Origin: Candidatus Petromonas tenebris
Lineage (GTDB): Bacteria; Bacillota; Clostridia; Peptostreptococcales; Caminicellaceae
DNA length: 56,902 nucleotides
Assembly (NCBI GenBank): GCA_014236755.1
Contig: JACCKY010000005.1
Span: forward strand, 1 to 56,902
Reading direction: 5' to 3'
In this document: positions 17,325 through 27,106 of the stretch, one piece after another
How the letters are laid out: each line of letters starts with the position of its first letter
How positions within the stretch are numbered: position 1 is the stretch's first letter
Notes under the pieces: model-generated
What the model saw: only the letters and a program-made list of their open reading frames with translations
What the model was told of the DNA's origin: nothing
The model's database searches: none
Translations under genes and position numbers: made by a program

Positions 17325-18164
17325 TTACTTGGTAAAGACTGCCTTTCCCATTTGATAGATACGAGCCGTTGAGTATACTCTGTTCATCATGCCACCACCG
17401 CCATTGCCACCGGAAATAATCAAAAATTCCTGCAAGAACTTCGGTGTTCTAAGTGCTAATAAAAGTGCTGCTACACCCCAAAACACATGAGCGTTGAGCA
17501 TAAGTGAAACACCCAGCTTAGCTAAAACAATTTGCACTAACACAGCTGTAGTACTCTGAAAAAACTTTTGAATATAAGTTCTAAAAATCCCGTTATCTTG
17601 ATCCATCAATCCAACACATGCCAAAGGCAAACCGATTCTTAAAATAAGAATTTCAAGGCCTCTCGTCAAAAACTGGATATAGAGCATGAAAAAGCATATG
17701 AAGAAAATGATAGATACGATTCCGGTAAATATACCGGCACTTGTTATCCCGGTTATGATGGCACTGAAATCCGTTGCCATGCCATTCGATACTTCGATAA
17801 TCAGCTGATTGCTTAAATCATCAATAATATCTGCCAGCCATCCATAAAGCGAAGGAAAGCAGATGGCAATAGCAAGGGCTTTAAAAAATCCAGTCAAAAG
17901 CATAATTGGATCAATTTCAGCATCACCTTCCGTCCATAAGATATAGCGTTCAAATCCTTTTTTCAAAAATTTTAGTACAATCAGCGACACTCCAAAGGAA
18001 AAGAAAATATCAAAAATACCGCTTATACCACTGGTGCCAAGCAGTGCGTCCATATAGTCTTCCGCATGAAGGGCAATCGGAACAAGACCGTCAAGGAGCG
18101 TATTTACATATACCAAGCAACCGGATAATATCGCACCAATCAAAAGCATAATGACGTATTCCAT
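17325..18164 (-). CDS. VirB6/TrbL-like polytopic channel protein
   Basis: A 279-residue integral membrane protein with about six helices and a cytoplasmic-looking tail. Conserved-looking features are ILRIGLPLACVGLMDQDNG and a Gly-rich tail (SGGNGGGGMM). VirB6/TrbL proteins form the inner-membrane part of the T4SS channel. It begins the second half of the transfer operon, right after the terminator of the SLH protein gene, so it probably needs read-through or its own promoter in that short gap. Confidence 0.75.
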   Translation of the reverse strand: MEYVIMLLIGAILSGCLVYVNTLLDGLVPIALHAEDYMDALLGTSGISGIFDIFFSFGVSLIVLKFLKKGFERYILWTEGDAEIDPIMLLTGFFKALAIAICFPSLYGWLADIIDDLSNQLIIEVSNGMATDFSAIITGITSAGIFTGIVSIIFFICFFMLYIQFLTRGLEILILRIGLPLACVGLMDQDNGIFRTYIQKFFQSTTAVLVQIVLAKLGVSLMLNAHVFWGVAALLLALRTPKFLQEFLIISGGNGGGGMMNRVYSTARIYQMGKAVFTK

Positions 18165-18180
18165 TTATATGCACCTCCTA

Positions 18181-18209
18181 AAAAAGGCCAAGGCAAAAGC
18201 CCTGACCTT
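18181..18209 (-). terminator. terminator or attenuator after the SLH protein gene
   Basis: On the minus strand AAGGTCAGGGC, loop TTTT, GCCTTGGCCTT (two mismatches) is followed by T residues. It lies between the SLH-protein stop and the VirB6-like ribosome site, so it limits or ends transcription into the T4SS genes. Confidence 0.6.
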
Positions 18210-18216
18210 GCATCAA

Positions 18217-21200
18217 TTAATCAAAATAATACTCTACAGAGTAGGTAATATTCGATTTGTTATACATGCAATTGTGATTGGTATAATAATAAAACTCCAA
18301 CTGCGAATAGATGCCTGCGGTCAGATTTCTACTAAAGGTGATACCGTTTTTTGTTGTCGCATAATCCAGCTGATCCCACTGATTGGTATTGATGTTATAA
18401 CCTCTTACTCGTCCATAGTCACTACCACTATGCCCTGATACCGGTGGTACTGTGAACGTATATTCCGTAATCGTCGCACCATCTAGTCCTTCTTCCAAGA
18501 TAACAGAATCAGGTCCTGTCAGTGTCATTCCACCACCTGAATAAGCATCCGCTACAAAGAAGACAATAGCTGACCAAGGTGATTCAGCACCTGCTGCATC
18601 CACTGCTTTAACTCGAACGACATTTTTACCCAATGGATAGGTCTGTGTTTCTGAATTTCGATTTTCCCACACATATGAAATAGTATCACCTTCTGGGTCC
18701 GAACTTTGGGCTGTTATCGTCACTGCTGTTCCAGGGGCTACACTATTGGTATTTGGTGAACGAGAAATAACCGGTGCCGTTGGAGCTTCATTTGTGATGG
18801 TAAAGGTCTTAACAAGCCAATCTGAATAGAATCCAGCTTCATCTTTTGCTCTCACTTTTATGGTATGCGTTCCGACTGTATAGTAATCATCTGCTGTTCT
18901 GCCTTGAAATTCTAAGGTCGTTGCATCCCCATCGGCATCGGTTGCACTGGCTTTGATATTGACTAGAAACTTACCATCTTTCGTGCTTCTCGTTTGTGTC
19001 GCTGTCATTGTGACTGTTGGGATGGCATTTTTCACTATGAAATTCACTGATAACCAGTCCGAGTAAAAACCTGCTTCATCTTTTGCTCTCACTTTGATTA
19101 CATGACTACCTACTTCATAATAATCGTCCGCTGTTCTACCTTCATATTCTAACGTTGTTTCATCTCCGTCAGCATCTGCGGCACTCGCTTCGACGTTGAC
19201 TAAGAACTTTCCATCCTTCGTTGTCCTAGTCTGTGTTGCTGTCATTGTGACTATTGGGATCGAATTTTCAACAGTGAAATTTACCGAAAACCAGTCTGAA
19301 TAAAAACCTGCTTCATCTTTTGCCCTTACTCCGATTACATGATCTCCTACTTCATAATAATCATCTGTTGTTCTGCCTTCATATTCTAGAGTCGTTTCAT
19401 CTCCGTCAGCATCTGCGGCACTCGCTACGATATCAACTAAGAACTTGCCTTCTTTCGTCGTTCTAGTCTGCGTTGCTGTCATCGTAACTGTTGGGATAGC
19501 ATTTTCTACTTTGAAATTTACCGAAAGCCAGTCTGAATAAAAACCGGCTTCATCTTTTGCCCGCGCTTGGATTACATGATTTCCCACTTCATAATAATCA
19601 TCTGCTGTCCGACCTTCATATTCTAGCGTCGTTTCATCTCGATCAGCATCAAAGGCACTTGCTTGGATATCAACTAAGAATTTGCCATCTTTCGTAGTTC
19701 TGGTTTGCGTTGCTGTCATTGTTACCGTAGGGATAGCATTTTCCACTGTGAAATTAACCACCAGCCAATCTGAATAAAATCCGGCTTCATCTTTTGCTCT
19801 CACTCTGATTACATGATTTCCTACTTCATAATAATCGTCTGCTGTTCTGCCTTCGTATTCTAGAGACGTTTCATCTCCGTCAGCATCAGAGGCACTTGCT
19901 TCGATATCTACAAAGAACTTACCGTCTTTCGTCGTTCTGGTTTGTTCCGCTGACAGTTCAACATCTGGTGCAGTATTCGTCACCTCAATGGTTTCTGAAG
20001 TCTGATACATCCTTCCATATGAATCAATGATTGTTGCTGTCAAATCAAAAATACCAGTGTCTCGAATAGCGATTTTTCCACCTAGATCAGTAAGTTCACC
20101 TATATAATCCACAGGCTCCCCATCTTTTTCCAAAGACCAATTCACATTGTTGTCTTGCAAATTTCCAATGAATGTTATTACCTCAAATGTTGTTCCAAAA
20201 TGGATAGATTCCGGCATTTGAAATGCTAAATTGATCACTGGTTGTATATTGATTTCTTTGCTCGTTGAAAAGCTTCGATTGAGAAAATCGGTCATGGTAG
20301 CTGTTAAGATATAGTCACCCTCGTCCAGAAATGTGATCTTACCACCTAATGCTGACAAATCAGCCGAAATAGATGTTGAAACATCTACGATTTCTCCTTC
20401 TTTCTCTAATGTCCACTCTATCGGCAACACATTATTATTTCCATGGGTTCTGACATCAACGCTGCTGTCAGTATAAGCCAAGGATGGAATGTCAAATTCA
20501 ATATTCAGAACCGGTAACACCTCAATTTTTTCTCTCGATTCAAATAAGAACGTTCTACCTGTTTCATCTGTGGCTCTTATGACCAATTCATAAACACCTG
20601 ATCTTTTGAAACTGATTAGACCACCATTTTGATCTAGTGAGCCACTAACATACGTGGACCAATCTTGAAATCCATAAGTATTGTCAAGTAGCCATTCAAC
20701 AGACAGATTATCTAACTCAGCACTTGTAACGTCCACCTGGACATTGGTATCCGTATGGGCAAACGCCGGATATGAGTAGTTTACAACTGGCACTGGATAA
20801 ACCTTGAAAGTCTGTTCGTAGCTATAAACTCTTTCAGCATCGTCCTTGAACGATACTTTTAATAAATAGTCACCTTTTCGATTAAAACGGATATCTCCAC
20901 CGTCATTGGACAGCTGACCACTTACAACATCCGATAACTTTACTGGTTCACCATCTTTAAACAGTTCCCATGTCGCCTGATGATTGCCAATTTCATTGAA
21001 TTCGGCTTCCACCGTAACGACATCATCCATATGGAAAATTTCAGGCACATAAAAACCGGCAGATCCTACAGGATACACTGTCACAGTTGTATCATCCGTA
21101 AATACCCTACCGGTCTCATCCATTATTAACGCTTTTAAATTGTATACACCTTGCTCTTTAAATCGAATGGTTTCAGTTCCTACCCGAACATCGCCTGCAA

Positions 21201-22632
21201 TAAACTCTGATAAAGATACTTCTTCTCCATTTTTTAACAATGTCCATTTGATATTATCCTCATCATCAATATTTTCTGTCTCAACCGTTAGCGAAATGGA
21301 TCGATCGGTATGGGTAACCATGGCACCCACATCTACCTGAATACTTATTACAGGATAAACCACAATTTCTTCTGAAACAGTGATGAGCTTTCCCAAATCA
21401 TCATCAACCTGTGCTATCAGCTTATACTTGCCTTGTTGACTGATCTGAATCGTTCCACCGCTATTCGACAGCTCGCCATTCACCAAGTCACTAATAGCAA
21501 TGTTTTCATCATCTTTTTCCATCGTCCATTCTACCGTTTTATCACCTAAATTTTCAGTAGCTAAGTCTATTGGCATAATGGTATCCGTATGAGTGATTTT
21601 TGGTACATCCATTTCCATAGTGATATTCGGATACACGGTCATTGTACGTTCAGAAATAGTTGTTCTACCACGACTATTTTCTGCAATGGCTCTTAATGTA
21701 TATATACCTTCTGAATTAAATACAATTGATCCTCCATCATTGTTTAATTCTCCTTCCGTCACTGAATCCATGTCTATGGGAAGATCATCCTTAAGTACTG
21801 ACCATTCTACATTTTTCACATACTTTGACTCAGCTATGATATTAATTATTTCACCTTCATATGCAGTCCCTGGAACCTCGAAATTATACTGAGGTGCCGG
21901 TACATGTGTTGAATGATGACCAGAAGTAGCTTCATCATCTGATTTTACTTCTTCCTCTACCACAGTTTCAGTCTCTTCCGCATTTTCGGCAGCAGTTTTT
22001 ATTTGATCAAGTCGGTAGATCATCGTAAAAGCTTCTGCTCGTGTCGCCAATCCTTGAGGTTTTAATGTCCCATCCGGATACCCATGAACCAATCCATTCT
22101 GAGTTGCTTTTTCAATAAACTCCGCATCCTGTTCGTCTAAATCTGAAATATCCGTATAGCCGATTTCACTATTTACAATTTTTTCATTTGAAATTTTATC
22201 TGTTAATCGCACCATCATCTTCATGATTTCCAGTCTGGTGATTGGTGTATTAGGGCTGTAATTGTCCCCATATTCCTCTTCAAGTATGATGCCCTTTCCA
22301 ATCAAATATATGATATCTTCCTCTGCAAAGTTTCCTTGTATATCCTTGAAATTTGATTGCACAGTTTCAATATCTTCGCCATCCATTCCCACGATTCTTG
22401 AAAGAATGACCGAAAACTCTGCTCTTGTAATCATAGAATCCGGATGACAAAGTCCATCCGGATATCCATGAATAAGCCCTTCTTTTGCTAATTGATCAAT
22501 GGTTTCCTCTGCCCAGTGACCTTTTGTGTCGTCAAAGGTACCGTCAGAGGCGTATGCTAATCCTGAAAAATTGGACAACATAATGCCTAAGATCAATACA
22601 AAATTCAACAATCTATTTCTATGCCTATTCAT
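18217..22632 (-). CDS. giant SLH-anchored surface protein with two families of Ig-like repeats
   Basis: A 1471-residue protein; the ATG at 22632 (MNRHRNRLLNFVLILG) follows AAGGAG and starts a clear signal peptide. Residues ~30-230 hold three SLH domains (GYPDG and ITRAEF/ITRLEIM motifs) that bind secondary wall polymer. Next come seven diverged Ig-like units of 80-90 residues, most beginning near HTDT and ending in VYPV. Then five nearly identical 80-residue units (TMTATQTRTTKDGKF ... DEAGFYSDW) and a PKD-like C-terminal domain follow. It is probably a long cell-surface stalk or adhesin for mating contact. No protease or sortase motif was seen. Confidence 0.85.
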   Translation of the reverse strand: MNRHRNRLLNFVLILGIMLSNFSGLAYASDGTFDDTKGHWAEETIDQLAKEGLIHGYPDGLCHPDSMITRAEFSVILSRIVGMDGEDIETVQSNFKDIQGNFAEEDIIYLIGKGIILEEEYGDNYSPNTPITRLEIMKMMVRLTDKISNEKIVNSEIGYTDISDLDEQDAEFIEKATQNGLVHGYPDGTLKPQGLATRAEAFTMIYRLDQIKTAAENAEETETVVEEEVKSDDEATSGHHSTHVPAPQYNFEVPGTAYEGEIINIIAESKYVKNVEWSVLKDDLPIDMDSVTEGELNNDGGSIVFNSEGIYTLRAIAENSRGRTTISERTMTVYPNITMEMDVPKITHTDTIMPIDLATENLGDKTVEWTMEKDDENIAISDLVNGELSNSGGTIQISQQGKYKLIAQVDDDLGKLITVSEEIVVYPVISIQVDVGAMVTHTDRSISLTVETENIDDEDNIKWTLLKNGEEVSLSEFIAGDVRVGTETIRFKEQGVYNLKALIMDETGRVFTDDTTVTVYPVGSAGFYVPEIFHMDDVVTVEAEFNEIGNHQATWELFKDGEPVKLSDVVSGQLSNDGGDIRFNRKGDYLLKVSFKDDAERVYSYEQTFKVYPVPVVNYSYPAFAHTDTNVQVDVTSAELDNLSVEWLLDNTYGFQDWSTYVSGSLDQNGGLISFKRSGVYELVIRATDETGRTFLFESREKIEVLPVLNIEFDIPSLAYTDSSVDVRTHGNNNVLPIEWTLEKEGEIVDVSTSISADLSALGGKITFLDEGDYILTATMTDFLNRSFSTSKEINIQPVINLAFQMPESIHFGTTFEVITFIGNLQDNNVNWSLEKDGEPVDYIGELTDLGGKIAIRDTGIFDLTATIIDSYGRMYQTSETIEVTNTAPDVELSAEQTRTTKDGKFFVDIEASASDADGDETSLEYEGRTADDYYEVGNHVIRVRAKDEAGFYSDWLVVNFTVENAIPTVTMTATQTRTTKDGKFLVDIQASAFDADRDETTLEYEGRTADDYYEVGNHVIQARAKDEAGFYSDWLSVNFKVENAIPTVTMTATQTRTTKEGKFLVDIVASAADADGDETTLEYEGRTTDDYYEVGDHVIGVRAKDEAGFYSDWFSVNFTVENSIPIVTMTATQTRTTKDGKFLVNVEASAADADGDETTLEYEGRTADDYYEVGSHVIKVRAKDEAGFYSDWLSVNFIVKNAIPTVTMTATQTRSTKDGKFLVNIKASATDADGDATTLEFQGRTADDYYTVGTHTIKVRAKDEAGFYSDWLVKTFTITNEAPTAPVISRSPNTNSVAPGTAVTITAQSSDPEGDTISYVWENRNSETQTYPLGKNVVRVKAVDAAGAESPWSAIVFFVADAYSGGGMTLTGPDSVILEEGLDGATITEYTFTVPPVSGHSGSDYGRVRGYNINTNQWDQLDYATTKNGITFSRNLTAGIYSQLEFYYYTNHNCMYNKSNITYSVEYYFD
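18790..19990 (-). repeat. five tandem 240-bp repeats inside the SLH protein gene
   Basis: The codons for the QTRTTKDGKF motif recur every 240 bases on the minus strand (near 18995, 19235, 19475, 19715 and 19955), giving five 80-residue units. They are much more alike than the seven upstream Ig-like units, which points to recent duplication or gene conversion. Copy number is likely to vary between strains. Confidence 0.85.
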
Positions 22633-22823
22633 CTTATTCACACTCCTTCTAGCCTGCAAAGTTAAACATTTCTTCAATTCTTTCTTGCAAAGTTGGCATG
22701 ACTTTTCTACACCGTCGATTAACACGATTAAGAAAATCCCCCTGAAAATCTCCAAAATTTAGATTGAATCCTTTTGCAAACCATTGTCTTTACCTTCCTT
22801 TCATAAATTTTTTATAAAATAAA

Positions 22824-22853
22824 ACACGACTAAACAACATAGTTTAATCGTGT
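22824..22853. terminator. strong stem-loop at the end of the recombinase operon
   Basis: ACACGACTAAAC (22824-22835) pairs with GTTTAATCGTGT (22842-22853), 12 pairs with one mismatch and a six-base loop. On the minus strand it is followed by TTTTATTTTA. It ends the four-gene recombinase transcript and also marks the probable left limit of that module. The segment 22854-22927 holds nothing else recognisable. Confidence 0.7.
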
Positions 22854-22927
22854 CAATTTTTCTACTCTATTTTCAGTTAAATGTACTAATATTCACCAGC
22901 AACAAATCCAAAAAAACTGCTGCTATT

Positions 22928-23323
22928 CTATTCATTTCTTTGCCTCAATAAAAACAACCTCCCCCTCAGAAGCTCACATTCTTGTTTCAATTCTGTGTTT
23001 TCTTCAATAAGCTTACCAATCCGTTCATTCTTGCGCTTCAACTCTTTCCTTAGTCGTTTTTCTATAGATAAACTGTCCTTGGAATCCACTCTTTCTTCTT
23101 TAATGTTCTTCTTTTCTACAACATCATAACGCTCTAGAACTTCTCTTACGTGGACCTTTCCAAAGGTTGATCGCGATAATCCTGTATACGCCATTAGGTC
23201 CTTAATTCTGATCACATAACCCTGTTCTTGTAACTCATGTATTGCCTTTATGACCGCATTAATGGTTTGTTGCCTCATCAATTCTTGCTTTTCTTTAAGT
23301 GACTGTGGTACTTTCTCATTCAT
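22928..23323 (-). CDS. TnpC-like accessory protein of a Tn554-type element
   Basis: A 131-residue protein with an N-terminal helix-turn-helix-like segment (VIRIKDLMAYTGLSRSTFGKVHVREVL) and a C-terminal coiled coil (LRKELKRKNERIGKLIEEN). This is the layout of Tn554 TnpC, a small protein that influences orientation or efficiency of transposition. It overlaps the end of the 512-residue recombinase gene by eight bases and is the last gene of the operon. Confidence 0.75.
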   Translation of the reverse strand: MNEKVPQSLKEKQELMRQQTINAVIKAIHELQEQGYVIRIKDLMAYTGLSRSTFGKVHVREVLERYDVVEKKNIKEERVDSKDSLSIEKRLRKELKRKNERIGKLIEENTELKQECELLRGRLFLLRQRNE

Positions 23324-24854
23324 TTTTTAACTTCTCCAATCGTATTTTATCAACAACATCCTCAAATAATCCTGCAGTTTTAATAGCATTATCACGAACC
23401 ATTGGCATCTTTTCAAAGCGTTTTGCCTTTTCCTTCCATGAGACAATCTGGCCCACAAAATAAGACTCCTGATCGCTGTCAGGTATGAAATGCTCACAAG
23501 TTAGACAGTTCCACATATCACTTTTGCAACCAGTGACATCGCCACATATCCCTCCTGGAACCCGATGTGCACGAATATTTCTGAGTAGTCGTTTCTCTAG
23601 CAACTCATCCATCCCTAATATTCTTCCGCCAAAAAGAATATACTTACTATCCTCATCTGCTGACTCTTTTAAAACAGACCTTTGCTTTTTCACAATCGTT
23701 TCAGGCCTTAAGTTAAGATGCGCATAGGCATTCCAGATCATAGCATTTCCATGATGTCCCGTCATATCTGCAATCTGTTCCATGGTAAAACCAGCTTCTA
23801 GGCGATCTGTAATACCATTATGACGGAACTGATGGGAGGTAAGGTTATAGATATGTCCGTCATTATCCTTTATGTCATATGCCTTACAAATCCGTTTAAA
23901 ATGATAATCCACAAAACTCACAAGCATGGTATTAGCTACTCCTGCTTTAGATGTGCCACCCTTCTTGTAATGAAGAATTCGCTGATACGAGAACAAGCAC
24001 CCTTTTTTATGTACATCTAACCGTGTTTGTAGCTGATTTGCTATTTTTTTCTGTTCCTTGATCAATCCCAAAAGGTAACCTGCAATACCGGTATCCTCAA
24101 TATGTATTGATCGCATGATCGGCTCAATATTACCACCATTTTGTTTCCATGTAGGAATGAAAATCACATATTTCCCATTATAGGGTTTAACACAATCAAT
24201 CTTCATGGCCAAAACCTCAGATATTCTTGATGGTATTAGTCTTAATATCCAGTAAACACACCTTAAATGCAGCTCTATTTCTTCTCTTTTGAACACTTCA
24301 TCCAATTTACAAGCTATGCTTTCAGGAATGTACTTATAATCCAATTTCATCTTTTGTATATATGGATTAGCAGTAAATGGATTTTTAATTGTCCTGCCTT
24401 CAAACCCATCCATTGTCCTTAATAGAGAACTGGTCTGCAACCAGATACTTTTTTTAGTACTTTCAGCCATCTTTGAACCATCCAGATATTCCTTGAACCG
24501 GATCGCAATGCTTATATTACACGCTGAAAGCAATGGTGCAGAATAATTTTCTTTTAGAAACTGTGTAAAGGGAACTATTTTTCCAATACTGGTACGGACA
24601 GTCCTTACTGTATTTCCTTGTAATAACCGAATAATCCCATAATATTTAACCAGATTTTTATACGCATAAGGTATGCTTGCAAAATATATATTCATATAGT
24701 TGGCCGGATCTGTATTATTGCGTCTACGTTTATCACAAACCCATGTATCATCATCAAAATGAATATCACTTCCAAAAGCCTGGAGCAGTTCAATATATCG
24801 CCCTTTTTGAGTTTCATCATAGATTTCAATTTGTTGATACTGTGGAAATTTCAT
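23316..24854 (-). CDS. tyrosine recombinase (third of the set)
   Basis: A 512-residue site-specific recombinase. The C-terminal catalytic domain shows Arg in RLIPSRISEVLAMK, the HxxR box in SHQFRHNG, a second box in TGHHGNAMIW and the nucleophile Tyr in NAYAHL. The far C-terminus has Cys pairs (GICGDVTGCKSDMWNCLTC) like a zinc-binding tail. Such Cys-rich tails are typical of Tn554 TnpB relatives. Its stop overlaps the tnpC-like start and its ATG overlaps the stop of the 750-residue gene by one base. Confidence 0.85.
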   Translation of the reverse strand: MKFPQYQQIEIYDETQKGRYIELLQAFGSDIHFDDDTWVCDKRRRNNTDPANYMNIYFASIPYAYKNLVKYYGIIRLLQGNTVRTVRTSIGKIVPFTQFLKENYSAPLLSACNISIAIRFKEYLDGSKMAESTKKSIWLQTSSLLRTMDGFEGRTIKNPFTANPYIQKMKLDYKYIPESIACKLDEVFKREEIELHLRCVYWILRLIPSRISEVLAMKIDCVKPYNGKYVIFIPTWKQNGGNIEPIMRSIHIEDTGIAGYLLGLIKEQKKIANQLQTRLDVHKKGCLFSYQRILHYKKGGTSKAGVANTMLVSFVDYHFKRICKAYDIKDNDGHIYNLTSHQFRHNGITDRLEAGFTMEQIADMTGHHGNAMIWNAYAHLNLRPETIVKKQRSVLKESADEDSKYILFGGRILGMDELLEKRLLRNIRAHRVPGGICGDVTGCKSDMWNCLTCEHFIPDSDQESYFVGQIVSWKEKAKRFEKMPMVRDNAIKTAGLFEDVVDKIRLEKLKNE

Positions 24855-27106
24855 TAGCTGTCTCCTTCCACAATTGCTTTAACTGTATTCTCATAACAAT
24901 TCTTTATAAAGACCGCTTGGTTATACTCTTTAAATTCTTCATAGTTTAAAATATTTGCTTGATTATAAGATAATATTAAGGCGTCAACTAAACGTGTCTG
25001 CTCTTTTAAAAGCTCTTGCCAATAGGGCAGATAAGCCTTTCCTGTACAGAGATTCTTGCAGTTGACACAATTTATCATACTGCTCCTATTAGCACACCCA
25101 CCATCTGCCAGTTTTTTTAAACAAAACCCAAACTCAACCCGTCGTTGCTCTAATCTAAAATCCATGTAAAGTAGTCTACGTTCTTCTTCTGAATAATCTG
25201 CCAGCTGTTCCTTTGATATCAACAAATCAAACTTTTTGCTATAAAACTCTGTATTCAATGATGCCAATTTCATCTGACGAACCTCGGCATAATAACTGGA
25301 AGCACTGCTTCTGCTAAGATGTCCCAACCAATAGGCAAGTTCATCCACTGATCCACCATTTTCGATTAATGTAACCGCTAAGGTTTTTCTCTGCTGTTTG
25401 CTGGTAAAATGCCAAACTTCACCGCTCTCATCACAAAGATTATGCTGTTGAATCAGCTTATTTATTATCCATACATAATACCCCATGTTTATCATTCCAG
25501 GTCTATGATTCGGCTTTTGATTGACAAAAATATAAGGTACTCCCAATGTCTGACGTAACATAGCTCTTTCTTCAATCTGTACTTTTATTTGATCTGCTAA
25601 TGATTGAAAAATCAAAACCCTATGATAATCCGAAATGCCTTGCTTCCTTCTGGCTTTCAGTGTTTTGTATGGTTTATATTTGATCTGGACCAAACCATCA
25701 TAGGGAGACGGCTCAAGGCAGTCCGTTTCCAAGAACAGGACTTCTTTCATTCGCATGCCGGTACTTGAAAAAACACGGTATAATAAGGCATGTATATCAT
25801 CAAGCTCATGAAGATGAGCATCAATCCCTTCTGCTACAGCTTCAGGTATAATTAATGTTCGAATTTTATAATCTTTAACATTATGAAACTTATATTGTTT
25901 AAAGGGATTTCCTTGTGGTACAGGACTTCGCATAGCTGCATCTCGCCGATCACTCGACAGGTAGTCCATTAGTAATGACATCACACTAAAAATTCTCATA
26001 ATGCCTGATACTGATTTTCCTCCTGATTCTTGTCCAAAACGTCTCTCCATCACCATATACAGGGCTCTAACATCTACATCATCCACATCAGCGAAAAAGT
26101 GTAACGATGGATTCCCTTCAACTAAAAGATTGGCAGCTTCTGATAATGTATGAATGATTGTATCTTTTTTCGCCGAAATATAATAGTAACGGTATCTCAT
26201 GAAATACTTAATTTCAAGCCGCAAGGATTTAGACTGAATCTTGCAAAAATCCATGGTGTTCTTATACAAAGATGGTCCATGTTTATAATAAAGAATCCAT
26301 TGATCCGATTTAACATCAAGCTGTCTTGGATTATCTTCAATAAACTTTTTACACTGATGCTGATACTCTTTTTTGACAACTACATCTACCATTCGAACAA
26401 AATCTGGGTCAAAGCGTTCTCTTGACATCATTAAATTACTTCCCATAAGGCTTCTGCAAAAACTTTGAATTGTTATAAGTTTTCGTTCCATTGTAAATTT
26501 ATTAGCCATATATTCTAGATATTCCGTTATCATAACTGTAGGTAGTTGAGCTAAAGAAGCTGTTGTCATCAAAGCTCCTATTCGCACCCTAATATTATCA
26601 AGCGGTTCCTTTTCTTCCACCTTATTTTTAACTTGTATTTTCCAGAAAGCAGAAAACTTTTCTTCGTAAATATCAAAAAAGCATTGGTTATCGCAAGGAA
26701 TATTCTTTAAAATAGCAATGGGACTATCCGATTTATCGACTAATTGATTTTTGAACATATATACAAACGCCGGAAACATACTTGTTCTATTGGAAACAAG
26801 TTTTTTATCAGACAATTCCCATGCCCTAATATAGCGTTCAGTATAATAGGCAAACATTTTTATGAATGTCTCAAAATAAATTTCAATACCAATCCGCAAA
26901 AGTATAACATCTCCCAATATGGCGTTAATCTCACATATTTTTGTTGGATGCTCTTTGTACTCTTCATTAAGCAACAGCTCTCGGTATTCTCCGATTAATT
27001 GCTCCGTCAGTACATCTCCGATAGACTTTTTTCTTTGAAATCGTAAAATCACACCATCTATTTCCCAAAAGGCACTTCCTGTTTTTATTTCAATCAACTT
27101 GATCAT
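24854..27106 (-). CDS. TnpB-like large tyrosine recombinase
   Basis: A 750-residue recombinase; the ATG at 27106 lies eight bases after AGAGG. The C-terminal half carries Arg in SSTGMRMKEVLFLE, a box II reading TSKQQRKT, GHLSRSSASSYYAEV with the catalytic Tyr, and a Cys-rich tail (GGCANRSSMINCVNCKNLC). In box II the usual His of HxxR is replaced by Lys, which is tolerated in some families but should be noted. The long N-terminal region is not recognised. It overlaps the upstream recombinase gene by 17 bases. Confidence 0.82.
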   Translation of the reverse strand: MIKLIEIKTGSAFWEIDGVILRFQRKKSIGDVLTEQLIGEYRELLLNEEYKEHPTKICEINAILGDVILLRIGIEIYFETFIKMFAYYTERYIRAWELSDKKLVSNRTSMFPAFVYMFKNQLVDKSDSPIAILKNIPCDNQCFFDIYEEKFSAFWKIQVKNKVEEKEPLDNIRVRIGALMTTASLAQLPTVMITEYLEYMANKFTMERKLITIQSFCRSLMGSNLMMSRERFDPDFVRMVDVVVKKEYQHQCKKFIEDNPRQLDVKSDQWILYYKHGPSLYKNTMDFCKIQSKSLRLEIKYFMRYRYYYISAKKDTIIHTLSEAANLLVEGNPSLHFFADVDDVDVRALYMVMERRFGQESGGKSVSGIMRIFSVMSLLMDYLSSDRRDAAMRSPVPQGNPFKQYKFHNVKDYKIRTLIIPEAVAEGIDAHLHELDDIHALLYRVFSSTGMRMKEVLFLETDCLEPSPYDGLVQIKYKPYKTLKARRKQGISDYHRVLIFQSLADQIKVQIEERAMLRQTLGVPYIFVNQKPNHRPGMINMGYYVWIINKLIQQHNLCDESGEVWHFTSKQQRKTLAVTLIENGGSVDELAYWLGHLSRSSASSYYAEVRQMKLASLNTEFYSKKFDLLISKEQLADYSEEERRLLYMDFRLEQRRVEFGFCLKKLADGGCANRSSMINCVNCKNLCTGKAYLPYWQELLKEQTRLVDALILSYNQANILNYEEFKEYNQAVFIKNCYENTVKAIVEGDS

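Noticed and set aside
18790-19990. Regular 240-bp repeats that might suggest a CRISPR-like or satellite array
   Set aside because: They are codon-phased repeats inside an open reading frame for Ig-like domains; there are no spacers or short palindromic repeats.
22681-22710. TTGGCATGACTTTT near 22.69 kb as a third copy of the att-like site
   Set aside because: Only about 10-14 bases resemble site B (TGGCATGACGACTTTT) and no palindrome surrounds it, so it was not counted as the left end of the recombinase module.
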